A DNA stretch of 43,147 nt from a bacterium (candidate division B38) B3_B38 (GCA_005223145.1 NJBL01000013.1:1-43147); one strand, 5' to 3'. Shown: positions 1 through 8,652, counted from the first letter of the stretch. Notes: a model not told the origin generated them from the sequence alone. Program-made: numbers and translations.

Positions 1-780
1 CCCACCATTATTAAAGGGGTAAACGACCATCAGGTGGGTGACATCCTGAGATTAGCTCTGGAAAACATAGACACGGTGTCCGGCATCAGCTACCAGCCTG
101 TGGCGTTTACCGGAAGGATAACCGAAAAGAAGAGAGAGGAGCAGCGTTACACCCTTTCTGACCTGGCTAAAGACCTTAGAGAGCAAACCGGGCTGTTCAC
201 CGACGACGACTGGTATCCCCTGTGCTGCACTGTCCCCTTCTCCCGCTTCTTCATGGCGGTGCGGGGATTCAACTCGGTATGCATCACCTGCCATCCTCAC
301 TGCTCCTTGGCCACCTACCTCTTCCTCAATAAGGATGACCCCTTCAACACCGCCAAACCGATCACCCAGTTTGTTGACATACCCAACATGCTCAAAGATT
401 TGAACAAGCTGGCTGGAAAAGCCAGAAGGTCCCACTTCAAAGCCTTCTCCAAGATCAAAGCCTTTAATGCATTTCGTAAACACTACAAAAATGACCAAGC
501 CCCCCGCGGACTCACATTCCCCAAATTTCTCGACCAGCTGGCTGGGATGATGGACAAGGATGTTGGCAGAGGGGGAGAGGAACCAAAATGGAGGTCCCTG
601 ATGGTTGGCGGGATGCACTTTATGGACCTTTATAACTACGATGTGGAGCGGGTGAAAAGGTGCGTCATCCATTACACGAGCCCCGATGGGAGCCTCTATC
701 CCTTCTGCACTTACAATTCTGGACCCTACTTCAGGGAGAGGATAGAGAAGAAATTCTCCACACCCCTACCTGGTAAATAG
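1..780 (+). CDS. Radical SAM protein, Tes (tetraether lipid synthase)-like, 3' part only
   Basis: The frame is open from base 1, so only the C-terminal 259 residues are present; the first ATG inside (34) is not the true start. The opening residues PTIIKGVNDHQVGDILRLAL, then QPVAFTGR, are the end of a radical SAM barrel. The CxxxC SAM-cluster motif lies upstream, outside the window. Downstream come cysteine motifs VCITCHPHCSLATYLF and CVIHY..PDG..YPFC, the C-terminal metal-binding pattern of the Tes/MJ0619-type radical SAM family. Known members include archaeal tetraether lipid synthase, which joins lipid tails, and a pterin-biosynthesis methylase, so substrate cannot be fixed from this part. 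Family level is good; lipid coupling is inference. A promoter for the next gene follows, so it is probably the last gene of its unit. Confidence 0.75.
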   Translation, partial: PTIIKGVNDHQVGDILRLALENIDTVSGISYQPVAFTGRITEKKREEQRYTLSDLAKDLREQTGLFTDDDWYPLCCTVPFSRFFMAVRGFNSVCITCHPHCSLATYLFLNKDDPFNTAKPITQFVDIPNMLKDLNKLAGKARRSHFKAFSKIKAFNAFRKHYKNDQAPRGLTFPKFLDQLAGMMDKDVGRGGEEPKWRSLMVGGMHFMDLYNYDVERVKRCVIHYTSPDGSLYPFCTYNSGPYFRERIEKKFSTPLPGK

Positions 781-871
781 AAAAAGGATTCCGCTCCTAC
801 AGGTCGAACCACCAAAGAGGAGGGAGTTCCCGATCTATGGGAAGAGGGGTGGGTTGTTTTGAGCTAATCCC

Positions 872-900
872 TTGTCAAACTACTCCCTTTTTGATATACT
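872..900 (+). promoter_or_regulatory. Sigma-70-type promoter of rel
   Basis: TTGTCA at 872-877 and TATACT at 895-900 are separated by exactly 17 bases, matching the housekeeping consensus in 5/6 and 5/6 positions. It lies 30 bases upstream of the rel start and gives a short leader. Confidence 0.7.
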
Positions 901-930
901 AATCCAAAAGGTTAACTCTAAAAAGCTTTT

Positions 931-3105
931 ATGGCCATGGTCCGTTTTGAAGACATTGTAGAGGAAATTCTCCGCTATAACCCCGAAGCCGACATCGATC
1001 TGCTTAGGCGAGCCTATATCTTCTCGGGCAAGGAGCATAGGGGGCAGGTGAGACTATCAGGAGAGCCCTACCTAAGTCATCCCTTGGCAGTGGCCAAGAT
1101 CTTAGCCGAGACGCGCCTTGATGTCATCTCGGTGGCTGTTGGACTCCTCCACGATGTGATAGAAGATACCCTTACCACCCGGGAAGAGGTGGAGAGCTAC
1201 TTTGGTGCCGATATTACTAACATTGTTGCCGGGGTGACCAAGATAAGCAAGATCCCCTTCACCTCGCAAGAAGAGATTCAAGCCGAGAACTTACGTAAAA
1301 TGATATTGGCTATGGTCGACGACATCAGGGTAATTTTGGTAAAGATCGCCGACCGCCTCCACAATATGAGAACCCTCCACTTCCATATGCCCAAACAGCA
1401 GGAGCGCATAGCCCGCGAGACCCTCGACATCTATGTCCCCCTGGTTTACCGCCTCGGTATGGGAAAGATAAAAAGCGAGCTGGAATACCTCGCTTTCTGC
1501 CACCTCTATCCGGAGAGCTATCAGAGTCTGAAAAATAAGATTGAAAAAGAGAGAAAGGTAAGCCAGAGCTTCATCAAAAAGATAACTCGTATACTGGAAA
1601 CCAACATGAGAAAGAACAAAATTTTTGCTAAAGTCGAGGGGAGGGTTAAGCACCTCTACAGCATCTACCAAAAGATGTTAAGACAGAAAATAAGCTTAGA
1701 TGAAGTTTACGACTACATAGCCTTTAGAGTTATCACTAATTATAATGTAGCCGATTGCTACGCCGCCCTGGGAATCATTCACAACCTCTGGAGCCCTATT
1801 CCTGAAAGGTTTAAAGACTATATCGCTATGCCGAAACCAAACAAATATCAATCGCTTCATACCTCGGTCATCAGTAAGGATGGGAATGTATTTGAGATTC
1901 AGATCCGCACCAAAGAGATGCACAAAATATCCGAAGAGGGCATAGCCGCCCACTGGAAATATAAGGAGAAGAAGTCCACGCCCACTGCCGAGGACCAGGA
2001 GTTCCTCTGGCTGCGCCAGATGGTCGAATGGCAACAGGAAGTAAAAGACCCCCGGGAGTTCATGCACTCCCTCAAAGTCGACCTTTACCAAGATGAGGTG
2101 TATACTTTCACCCCCAAGGGGATGGTGAAATCCTTCCCCAGAGGCGCCACAGTAATCGACTTCGCTTACAGCATCCATACTGAGTTAGGACACCAATGCG
2201 TAGGGGCGAGGATCAACGGCAAGCTGATCCCCCTTAAAACCACCCTTAAAAATGGCGACATAGTAGAAATCATCACCTCCCCGGGGCACGGTCCCAGCCG
2301 TGATTGGCTTACCTTTGTGCAGACATCCCGGGCACGCAGCAAAATAAAGCAATGGCTTAACAGGAAAGAAAGAGAAAGAAGCATCGAACTTGGGAAGAAA
2401 CTCTTAGAAAAGGAGCTTAAAAGATACCACCACAGCCTGAAAAAACTCCTCTCCAAAGGGGAGATACGGGAAGTTGCCTCCCAACTGGGCCACCCCCAGG
2501 AAAACGACCTCTTCTCCGCCCTGGGCTTCGGAAATCTATCCCCTCGCCAGGTCCTCTCTCGCCTCCTTCCACCGGAGGAACTGGAAAAGAAAGAAGCTCC
2601 CAAACCCCTTCATCCTCCTCTTATCAGAAGAAGATTGGTGGAAAAGAAGGTTCGGGTGAAAGGGCACGACGACCTTCTCACCTACTTCGCCCGATGCTGT
2701 AACCCTATCCCTGGGGAGAGTATAGTCGGCTATATCACGCGAAACCGGGGGATATCTATCCATTCTGCCGACTGCCCCAATCTGATGAACCTCCTCTATG
2801 ATACCGCCAGGGTAATTGAAGTCGAATGGGAACTGGACAAAGACTACTCCTGCCCGGTGGAGGTCTCCATCTACCTGGAGGATAGACCCGGAATGCTGGC
2901 TAAAATCACCTCCGCCATTGCCACCCTGAAAACGAATATAAAGAATATCACCCAAAAGGAATTGGAGGGGAAGAAAGCTCTCGTACATCTATTGCTGGAA
3001 GTAAAAGATATAAACCATCTGAGGAAAATTGTAAGTTCGCTGCGAAGCATCAAGGGAGTCATTGAGGTAAAAAGGGTCCTCCGCCAGACCCTTGCTGCCT
3101 CTTAA
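931..3105 (+). CDS. rel: Bifunctional (p)ppGpp synthetase/hydrolase (RelA/SpoT family)
   Basis: A 724-residue long RSH enzyme that makes and degrades the stringent-response alarmone (p)ppGpp in the cytoplasm. The N-terminal HD hydrolase domain is intact, with HDVIED at residues 74-79. The synthetase domain follows, with RFKDYIAMPKPNKYQSLHT from about 293. The RFKD sequence is the RXKD form seen in bifunctional Rel/SpoT, not the EXDD form of synthetase-only RelA. A TGS domain spans about 388-450 (YTFTPKG...NGDIVEI) and a C-terminal ACT domain about 648-720. Length is normal. The ATG at 937 is an alternative start; neither has a strong ribosome site. The gene has its own promoter and is transcribed towards the convergent rpmB. 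No domain is missing. Confidence 0.95.
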   Translation: MAMVRFEDIVEEILRYNPEADIDLLRRAYIFSGKEHRGQVRLSGEPYLSHPLAVAKILAETRLDVISVAVGLLHDVIEDTLTTREEVESYFGADITNIVAGVTKISKIPFTSQEEIQAENLRKMILAMVDDIRVILVKIADRLHNMRTLHFHMPKQQERIARETLDIYVPLVYRLGMGKIKSELEYLAFCHLYPESYQSLKNKIEKERKVSQSFIKKITRILETNMRKNKIFAKVEGRVKHLYSIYQKMLRQKISLDEVYDYIAFRVITNYNVADCYAALGIIHNLWSPIPERFKDYIAMPKPNKYQSLHTSVISKDGNVFEIQIRTKEMHKISEEGIAAHWKYKEKKSTPTAEDQEFLWLRQMVEWQQEVKDPREFMHSLKVDLYQDEVYTFTPKGMVKSFPRGATVIDFAYSIHTELGHQCVGARINGKLIPLKTTLKNGDIVEIITSPGHGPSRDWLTFVQTSRARSKIKQWLNRKERERSIELGKKLLEKELKRYHHSLKKLLSKGEIREVASQLGHPQENDLFSALGFGNLSPRQVLSRLLPPEELEKKEAPKPLHPPLIRRRLVEKKVRVKGHDDLLTYFARCCNPIPGESIVGYITRNRGISIHSADCPNLMNLLYDTARVIEVEWELDKDYSCPVEVSIYLEDRPGMLAKITSAIATLKTNIKNITQKELEGKKALVHLLLEVKDINHLRKIVSSLRSIKGVIEVKRVLRQTLAAS

Positions 3106-3108
3106 ACC

Positions 3109-3126
3109 TTGGGGAGAATCTCCCAA
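3109..3126. terminator. Short hairpin between convergent rel and rpmB
   Basis: TTGGGG / TCCCAA can form a 6-bp stem (one G-T pair) with a 6-base loop between the stops of rel and rpmB. There is no clear T-run on either strand, so its role as a terminator is only suggested by position. Confidence 0.3.
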
Positions 3127-3128
3127 CC

Positions 3129-3326
3129 TCAGGAGCTAACTGCCTTGCTCACCTTATCTGAACGAAGACACCTGGTGCAGACATAAACCCTCTGGGCTCT
3201 CCCACCGATGTTCACCCGCATCCGATGAAGGTTAGGTTGGAACTTACGCCTGGTAACATTGTGCGCGTGGCTTATCCTACGACCAAATTGCACCCCTTTA
3301 CCACAAAAGGCACAAACCTTAGCCAC
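3129..3326 (-). CDS. rpmB: 50S ribosomal protein L28, zinc-binding type
   Basis: A 65-residue L28 of the large ribosomal subunit. Sequence begins MAKVCAFCGKGVQFGRRISH, the family's signature, and has two CxxC pairs (C5/C8 and C50/C53), so it is the zinc-binding (C+) form. I start it at GTG 3326, because that gives the usual MAKVC N-terminus and places AGGAGG (3341-3336) nine bases upstream. A TTG at 3335 would touch the Shine-Dalgarno site. It is a single gene on the minus strand, divergent from a small MerR-type regulator and convergent with rel. Confidence 0.95.
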   Translation of the reverse strand: MAKVCAFCGKGVQFGRRISHAHNVTRRKFQPNLHRMRVNIGGRAQRVYVCTRCLRSDKVSKAVSS

Positions 3327-3355
3327 TGTCAACAACCTCCTCTGTTAAGTTCCTT

Positions 3356-3384
3356 ATACTACCATAACAGAGAGGAAGTTGCAA
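3356..3384 (-). promoter_or_regulatory. Probable sigma-70-type promoter of rpmB
   Basis: Read on the minus strand, TTGCAA (3384-3379) and TAGTAT (3361-3356) are 17 bases apart, and TGG before TAGTAT makes an extended -10. It points into rpmB, with the AGGAGG site 15 bases on. Confidence 0.5.
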
Positions 3385-3432
3385 CCCCCGTTCGCCCTCC
3401 AAAAAAAATTTAACATTTTTTAAAAATTTTAC

Positions 3433-3461
3433 TTGACAAGGGGTAAAAAATGTTTTATAGT
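3433..3461 (+). promoter_or_regulatory. Strong sigma-70-type promoter of the MerR-type gene and perhaps pil operon
   Basis: TTGACA (3433-3438) and TATAGT (3456-3461) have a 17-base spacer; the -35 is perfect and the -10 matches 5/6. An A/T-rich tract just upstream could act as an UP element. No other clear promoter was seen before pilM, so it may also feed the pil genes. Confidence 0.75.
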
Positions 3462-3486
3462 TATGTAGTGGATTCAGGAGAAACCT

Positions 3487-3687
3487 ATGGTATTCTATAA
3501 AACATCTGAAGTGGCGGATAGGGTGGGAGTCACCAAAGAGACCTTGTACAAATGGCTCCGCAAAGGTAAGATACCCGAACCTGACCGTGATTATCGTAAC
3601 TATCGTATATGGACCGAGGCAGACATAAGGAACTGCCTTAAATATAAAAACCGTAGGGTACCGGGGGAGAAAGTAGTCAGGAGGTGA
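3487..3687 (+). CDS. Small MerR-type helix-turn-helix DNA-binding protein
   Basis: A 66-residue protein made of little more than a winged-helix DNA-binding domain of the MerR/excisionase type: YKTSEVADRVGVTKETLYKW, followed by a wing-like RNYRIWTEADI. There is no effector or dimerisation coiled coil, so it resembles minimal MerR/HTH_17 regulators. AGGAG at 3477-3481 precedes the ATG. It has its own strong promoter and sits 65 bases before pilM on the same strand, which makes it a candidate regulator of the pilus operon or of its own promoter and that of rpmB. Targets are inference; another possibility is a nucleoid or recombination-directionality role, but no integrase is nearby. Confidence 0.75.
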   Translation: MVFYKTSEVADRVGVTKETLYKWLRKGKIPEPDRDYRNYRIWTEADIRNCLKYKNRRVPGEKVVRR

Positions 3688-3752
3688 TATCCTCAAACTT
3701 TTAATACCTACCATCATCCTTTCTCTCCTTTTTAGTATAAGGAGACAGAAAA

Positions 3753-4805
3753 TTGGTCCTCTCAAAAGGAAAGAGTTTGGTGGGGCTGGACATCGGTTCC
3801 AGCTCGGTTAAGGTAGTGGAACTTAAGCCCACTCCCAAAGGTCTCCACCAATACCATCTGGTCAGCCTCGGCATGGAGCGGTTGATTCCTGAGGCGATTG
3901 TTGACGGAGCCATTATGGATTCTGGGGCAGTCATCAATACCATCCATAAGGTCTTCGATCAGAGCAGGATAAAGACAAAAAACGTGGCTACCTCCCTGTC
4001 GGGGAGCTCGGTCATTATCAGAAAGATCTCCCTTCCGGTAATGAGTGACGAGGAGTTAGCAGAGTCGATCCATTGGGAGGCTGAGCAATACATCCCCTTC
4101 GCCATAGAGGATGTAAATCTTGACTACCAGGTGATGGAGAGAAAAGGTGGGGACCAGGCCACCATGGATGTCATCCTGGCAGCTGTAAAAAAGGACAGAA
4201 TCAACAACTACACCAGTGTCATAAGTCATGCGGGGAGAATCCCGGTCGTTATGGATGTCGACGCCTTCGCCCTCCAAAATGCCTTTGAGATAAACTACCC
4301 AGATGAACTGGACAAAGTGCTGGCTCTGATAAATGTGGGAGCCAGTGTGACCAACATCAGCATCTTTCAGGAGGGAGTCTCGGTCCTGTGGAGGGATATC
4401 TCCTTCGGGGGGAATCAGTATACCGAATCCATCCAGAAAGAGCTAAACCTCAGTTATGAACAAGCAGAGGAGCTTAAGAAGGGAGGCGAGGTGGAAGGAA
4501 TTCCGCAGGAGAGCCTCCTTTCCATTCTCAACTCCGTCTCCGCCAATGTAGTTAGAGAGGTTCAGAAGACAGTCGATTTCTTCCAAGCCGTCTCGCTGGA
4601 CAAGCTCATCATCTCCGGCGGCTCTGCCAAGATAAGGGGGCTCGACCAGTTCCTATCTGAGAAGTTGAACACCCCGGTAGAAATGTTCAACCCTTTTAGG
4701 AACATCAGTTACAGCCCCAAGGAGTTTGATCCCGAATACCTTGATGAGGTAGCCCCCATCTTCGGGGTTGCTGTTGGATTAGCATTGAGAGAGGTATTTC
4801 CCTAA
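3753..4805 (+). CDS. pilM: Type IV pilus assembly ATPase-like protein PilM
   Basis: A 350-residue actin/FtsA-like cytoplasmic protein of the type IV pilus alignment complex. Phosphate-1 motif GLDIGSSSVKVVEL is at residues 11-24, the phosphate-2 region LINVGASVTNISIF at about 192-205, and an adenosine motif IISGGSAKIRGL at about 287-298. PilM binds the cytoplasmic tail of PilN and links the inner-membrane platform to the assembly motor. Translation is best started at TTG 3753, nine bases after AGGAG (3739-3743). Its TAA stop overlaps the ATG of pilN, indicating translational coupling. It heads the pilMNOPQ cluster; pilus motor genes (pilB, pilT, pilC) and pilins are not in this window. Confidence 0.93.
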   Translation: MVLSKGKSLVGLDIGSSSVKVVELKPTPKGLHQYHLVSLGMERLIPEAIVDGAIMDSGAVINTIHKVFDQSRIKTKNVATSLSGSSVIIRKISLPVMSDEELAESIHWEAEQYIPFAIEDVNLDYQVMERKGGDQATMDVILAAVKKDRINNYTSVISHAGRIPVVMDVDAFALQNAFEINYPDELDKVLALINVGASVTNISIFQEGVSVLWRDISFGGNQYTESIQKELNLSYEQAEELKKGGEVEGIPQESLLSILNSVSANVVREVQKTVDFFQAVSLDKLIISGGSAKIRGLDQFLSEKLNTPVEMFNPFRNISYSPKEFDPEYLDEVAPIFGVAVGLALREVFP

Positions 4806-5362
4806 TGATAAATATAAACCTATTAAGAGAGGAGATAAGCCTCCCACGGAAGCGACCTCCCATATCAGTCTCCGAGAAGAGGAAGAACCATCTGTTTATT
4901 TTGCTGCTCTTGTTATCCTTTGTGGTGATAGGCTTTTTATGGTGGAGGGTTGAGCGGCAGATTGCAATTTTAGACCGTAACATACGGATTTCCGAGCAGA
5001 GGAGGATCAAGCTCGAAGGGATTATAAAAGAGGTAAAAAGCTATGAGGAGCAGAAGCAGAGCCTACAGAGTAAGCTCGACCTCATTGTCAACCTTCAGAA
5101 GAACCAGGCTTGCCCGGTGCCACTTATGCAGCAGGTGAGCGACCTTTTACCCATTGAAATCTGGATTCAGAGCTTCCGGCAACAGGGCAATCAGGTTAAC
5201 CTTGAGGGGAGTTCGGTAAGCTACAACGCTATTGCCACCTTCTTAGAAAACCTTAACCAGTCCCAAAATGTGCAACCGGGCAGTGTAAATCTGATAAATG
5301 CTGAAGAGAGGGGTCCAGGGGAGATTCGATTCTCCCTATCCTGGATCTTTATGAAAAGTTAA
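4805..5362 (+). CDS. pilN: Type IV pilus inner-membrane platform protein PilN
   Basis: A 185-residue bitopic protein. The N-terminus MININLLREE carries the INLL-type motif that docks into PilM. One membrane segment lies at about residues 30-47 (LFILLLLLSFVVIGFLWW), then a periplasmic coiled coil (about 48-95) and a small alpha/beta domain ending with strand-rich sequence. PilN pairs with PilO to form the periplasmic frame connecting the cytoplasmic PilM ring with PilP and the PilQ secretin. ATG overlaps the pilM stop (TAATG). Length is normal for the family. Confidence 0.9.
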   Translation: MININLLREEISLPRKRPPISVSEKRKNHLFILLLLLSFVVIGFLWWRVERQIAILDRNIRISEQRRIKLEGIIKEVKSYEEQKQSLQSKLDLIVNLQKNQACPVPLMQQVSDLLPIEIWIQSFRQQGNQVNLEGSSVSYNAIATFLENLNQSQNVQPGSVNLINAEERGPGEIRFSLSWIFMKS

Positions 5363-5392
5363 CAGAGGGTATAGAGCCAGGAGTTAGCTACT

Positions 5393-5944
5393 ATGGACTT
5401 AAGCAAGTTATCAACCACAGCCCAACTGTTGGTGATTGTGTTAATAATTGTCGGCTTCTTCATAGTGTTTTATGTATCCATATATTCCGGAAAAGCCGAG
5501 CAGATAGAGCAGAAGAAAACGAAGTTATCCGCCTTGCAACAGGAGATAGAGCGGGGAGAGGCTACCGCCAAAAGGCTGGGAGAATTCCAGCAGGAGGTTG
5601 AGCGTCTGCGAAGCCGTTTCCAGATTATGCTGCGGATACTCCCCAATCAAAAGCAGACCGAAGACCTTCTGCGGAAGATCCAGAGTTTGGCCAGGGACTC
5701 CAACCTCGACATTAAGAGGTTCGACCCCGGGGATTTGGTAAGGAAAGAGTTCTATGCTGAGTATCCCATTTCTATGCGTGTTCACGGCTCTTATCATAAT
5801 CTGGCTACCTTCTTCGACAAAGTAAGCAAGCTGTCCCGCCTGATCAACATCACCGGGCTCGTCATTACCTTTAATCCAGAAGGTGGGGAGAAGCCTATAA
5901 TAGCTAACTATACGGCCACTACTTTTGTGTTTATCGGCTCCTAA
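5393..5944 (+). CDS. pilO: Type IV pilus inner-membrane platform protein PilO
   Basis: A 183-residue bitopic protein with one N-terminal membrane segment (about residues 11-30), a coiled coil rich in Glu, Gln and Lys (about 33-75), and a ferredoxin-like C-terminal domain (SMRVHGSYHNLATFFDKVSK...). It is the partner of PilN in the periplasmic alignment subcomplex. It follows pilN after 30 bases and precedes pilP. The family is low in sequence identity, so the name rests on architecture plus its position in the pilMNOPQ order. Confidence 0.88.
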   Translation: MDLSKLSTTAQLLVIVLIIVGFFIVFYVSIYSGKAEQIEQKKTKLSALQQEIERGEATAKRLGEFQQEVERLRSRFQIMLRILPNQKQTEDLLRKIQSLARDSNLDIKRFDPGDLVRKEFYAEYPISMRVHGSYHNLATFFDKVSKLSRLINITGLVITFNPEGGEKPIIANYTATTFVFIGS

Positions 5945-5962
5945 AGGGAGTCAGAAGGAGAT

Positions 5963-6520
5963 ATGAATATGAGGAAGAAAAGCTACCTCTGGGGAAGGTT
6001 GCTCATACCTCTCATTTGTATAACCTTTCTCTTCTCCTCCATCTTCATGGCTAAGCCGCTAATAGCCTGGGGAGGGATCCAGGAGCAACAGCAGAAGCCT
6101 AAAAAGGAAGAGAAGAAGACTCCCGAAAAAACCATCAAGGAGATGATTGAAAAAGAAGAGGATGTTTTAGCGGGGAAACCGACTGGTTATCGCCCAAAGT
6201 CCATCCGGGACCCATTTGAGAATCCTTTTAGGAAAAGAGCTCAACAGAAAAGGCTCCAGAAACCCGGCATTGCCGGGATGCTCATAACCGAGGTGGAGCT
6301 GGTTGGCATCATCAAGAAAGGGGACGAGTACATTGCCTTTTTCAATGGAACCGACAATCTGGGCTACTTCTTAAAGGTGAACGATGAGCTGGAGGATGGT
6401 CGGATTAAAGAGATAACCATAGAAACGGTGGTCTTTGAACAGAGAATCGAAGACCCAACCGCCATAAGAAAAACCAGGGAAGTTATTAAGAGGCTTTATC
6501 CGCTCAGTGGAGAAAGGTGA
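5963..6520 (+). CDS. pilP: Type IV pilus assembly lipoprotein-like PilP
   Basis: A 185-residue exported protein. An N-terminal hydrophobic segment (about residues 12-36) is followed by a Lys/Glu-rich, probably disordered linker (about 43-70), then RDPFENPF and a small beta-domain (ITEVELVGIIKKGDEYIAFF...) typical of PilP. PilP joins the PilN/PilO frame to the N0 domain of PilQ. No convincing lipobox cysteine is seen, so unlike the classical PilP it may be held by its signal anchor. AAGGAG (5954-5959) lies just before the ATG. Its TGA stop overlaps the pilQ start. Confidence 0.85.
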   Translation: MNMRKKSYLWGRLLIPLICITFLFSSIFMAKPLIAWGGIQEQQQKPKKEEKKTPEKTIKEMIEKEEDVLAGKPTGYRPKSIRDPFENPFRKRAQQKRLQKPGIAGMLITEVELVGIIKKGDEYIAFFNGTDNLGYFLKVNDELEDGRIKEITIETVVFEQRIEDPTAIRKTREVIKRLYPLSGER

Positions 6521-8652
6521 TGAGAAAAAAAATATTATGGATATTAATTTGTGTGCTACTGCTATCCCTTGCTAATTATCCCATCAGAGCAAAACCGACC
6601 ATGCCAGCTTACTTACAGACTGAGGATGAAAAGCTCCTCAATCCCCTTCTGACCAATGACCAGGAAGCGCCGCCAGCGGTAGAAGTCGATAAAATCCTCG
6701 CCCAGCGAATAGAAGAAGAGGTATTGATAACCATCAGCACCACCGGAAGGGTAGAATACTATGTTCTGGAAATGGATAATCCCCCTCGGATAGTGATCGA
6801 CCTGAGAAACGCCATCAACATGCTCCCCCGCAAGACCATCCAGGTCAACTACCCTCAGCTCTCTCGAATCCGCACCTCTCAGTACAAGCTCACCCCCGAG
6901 AAGGTCACCCGGATAGTTCTGGACCTGAACCTCAAGCAAAGCTATGACCTCTTCACCGATGGCAACCTCCTGAAAGTCTACCTCCGAGCCTTTGAAGAAG
7001 GAGCTCCACCAGTTGTTAAGGAACCACAAGCAGTAGCAGAAGAAAAAGCACCTCCTCAGGAAGAAGTCCCAGCTGAAAAGCCAGAAGAGGAAAAAGAAGA
7101 GAAAGCTCCCCCAGAAGAAGTAGCCCCACCGGTTGAGGAACCACGGGCAGTGGCAGAAGAAAAGGCACCTCCCAAAGAAGAGGTCTCACCTGAGGAGCTG
7201 AAAGGGGAAATGGAGGAGCAACAGCAGCCGTCAGAAGAAGAGCTAACTCTACCTCCGGAGCAGGAAATTCAGGTTCCCCCCACCTTCTATCAAACAAGAA
7301 GGATAACCAGAGAAGAAGTCCGTTACACAGGGGAACCGATAAGCCTTAATTTCAAGAATGCCGACATCCGGGATGTGATCCGACTTTTCGCCGATTTCAC
7401 CGGGCTGAATTTCGTAATCGACCCCGATGTAGGTGGTCGGATAACCATAGTTCTCCACGATGTCCCCTGGGACCAAGCCCTGGACATCATCCTCAAAAAC
7501 AACGGCTTGGGAAAGGTATACGAGCTAAATGTAGTCCGCATCGCTACCAACCAGAAGTTAGCCCAGGAAGCCGCCGCCGAGAGGAAATTGAAGGAGGAGA
7601 TAGAGCTGGCGGAAGACTCCATCACGGTGACCTGGGCAGCCAGCTATGCCAAAGCTGGCAATCTGGAGGCTATTGTCCGCAAGAACCTCTCCACCAAGGG
7701 GGATGTTATCATTGACGAGAGGACTAACACCCTGATAATCACAGACATTCCCCGTCGAGTGGGCACCATTACCGACCTCATCCAGAACTTAGATATACCG
7801 ACACCCCAAGTTATGATTGAGGCGCGCATCGTGGAGACCACCGCCAGGGTGCTTCAGGACCTGGGGGTCAAGTGGGGATTCCGCTCCATAGCCGATGCGT
7901 TCCACGGCAACAGCACCAACTTCTTTTTCCCCAACAGCTTACAGGTACAGGGAATGGCTCCCAGCACGCAGAGGATGGGGGGTGCGATGGGAGGAGGATT
8001 TGGTGCGGGAATGATGGGTGGTGCAATGCCCGGGGCGATGGGAGGGGGAATGCTGGGTCCCGAAAGCGGGATTGGAGGGACACCCTATGCGGTAAATCTT
8101 CCCACCATTGAGGCACCCAATACCGCTTTGGGCTTCACCTTCGGCAGTCTTGGCGGTATCTTCTCCATTGACGCTCAGCTGGAGCTCCTTGAACGCCAGG
8201 AGCAGGCACGGGTACTGTCGCGACCCAAAATAGTTACCTTGAACAACATTCCAGCTACCATCAAAAGCGGCTTCCGTATCCCGGTCACCACCCAGATGGC
8301 TATGGGGATGGTCTCTACCATGTACCAGGATGCCGCCCTGAAGATGACGGTCACCCCTCAAATAACAGCGGATAACACTATCATAATGGAGATTGAAGTA
8401 AGCAACGACTACCCCCTGACCGGGGGTGCTAACCCGCAGATATCAACCAAAAGCGCCACCTCAGTAGTTCTGATTCCTGATGGGGGGACAGCAGTCATCG
8501 GAGGCATTATGCAGGTGGCGGAGAGTTATGAGCAAAGCAGAACCCCATTGCTCCATCGAATACCTATCCTCGGATGGCTGTTTAAGAGCCGATACAAAAG
8601 CAAAAGCAATAGGGAGCTTCTGATATTTGTCACTCCCAAGATTTTGAAATGA
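6520..8652 (+). CDS. pilQ: Type IV pilus secretin PilQ
   Basis: The outer-membrane channel through which the pilus exits. After a signal peptide (about residues 1-25) come an AMIN peptidoglycan-binding domain (about 55-150), a Pro/Glu/Lys-rich linker with an internal duplication (about 165-250), an STN/N0-type domain (about 265-345), an N1 domain and the secretin core ending with the canonical LLHRIPILGWLF and LLIFVTPKIL. Start: ATG 6520 is favoured over GTG 6517, since GGAGA (6509-6513) is six bases upstream; it overlaps the pilP stop. Odd feature: a Met/Gly-rich insertion at about residues 485-520, inside the region between N1 and the beta-barrel. Confidence 0.95.
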   Translation: MRKKILWILICVLLLSLANYPIRAKPTMPAYLQTEDEKLLNPLLTNDQEAPPAVEVDKILAQRIEEEVLITISTTGRVEYYVLEMDNPPRIVIDLRNAINMLPRKTIQVNYPQLSRIRTSQYKLTPEKVTRIVLDLNLKQSYDLFTDGNLLKVYLRAFEEGAPPVVKEPQAVAEEKAPPQEEVPAEKPEEEKEEKAPPEEVAPPVEEPRAVAEEKAPPKEEVSPEELKGEMEEQQQPSEEELTLPPEQEIQVPPTFYQTRRITREEVRYTGEPISLNFKNADIRDVIRLFADFTGLNFVIDPDVGGRITIVLHDVPWDQALDIILKNNGLGKVYELNVVRIATNQKLAQEAAAERKLKEEIELAEDSITVTWAASYAKAGNLEAIVRKNLSTKGDVIIDERTNTLIITDIPRRVGTITDLIQNLDIPTPQVMIEARIVETTARVLQDLGVKWGFRSIADAFHGNSTNFFFPNSLQVQGMAPSTQRMGGAMGGGFGAGMMGGAMPGAMGGGMLGPESGIGGTPYAVNLPTIEAPNTALGFTFGSLGGIFSIDAQLELLERQEQARVLSRPKIVTLNNIPATIKSGFRIPVTTQMAMGMVSTMYQDAALKMTVTPQITADNTIIMEIEVSNDYPLTGGANPQISTKSATSVVLIPDGGTAVIGGIMQVAESYEQSRTPLLHRIPILGWLFKSRYKSKSNRELLIFVTPKILK
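7021..7185 (+). repeat. Duplicated segment in the PilQ linker
   Basis: Two 48-base copies (7021-7068 and 7138-7185) encode EPQAVAEEKAPPQEEV and EPRAVAEEKAPPKEEV, separated by another acidic Pro-rich stretch. They differ at only a few bases, suggesting recent internal duplication in a disordered linker. Confidence 0.7.
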
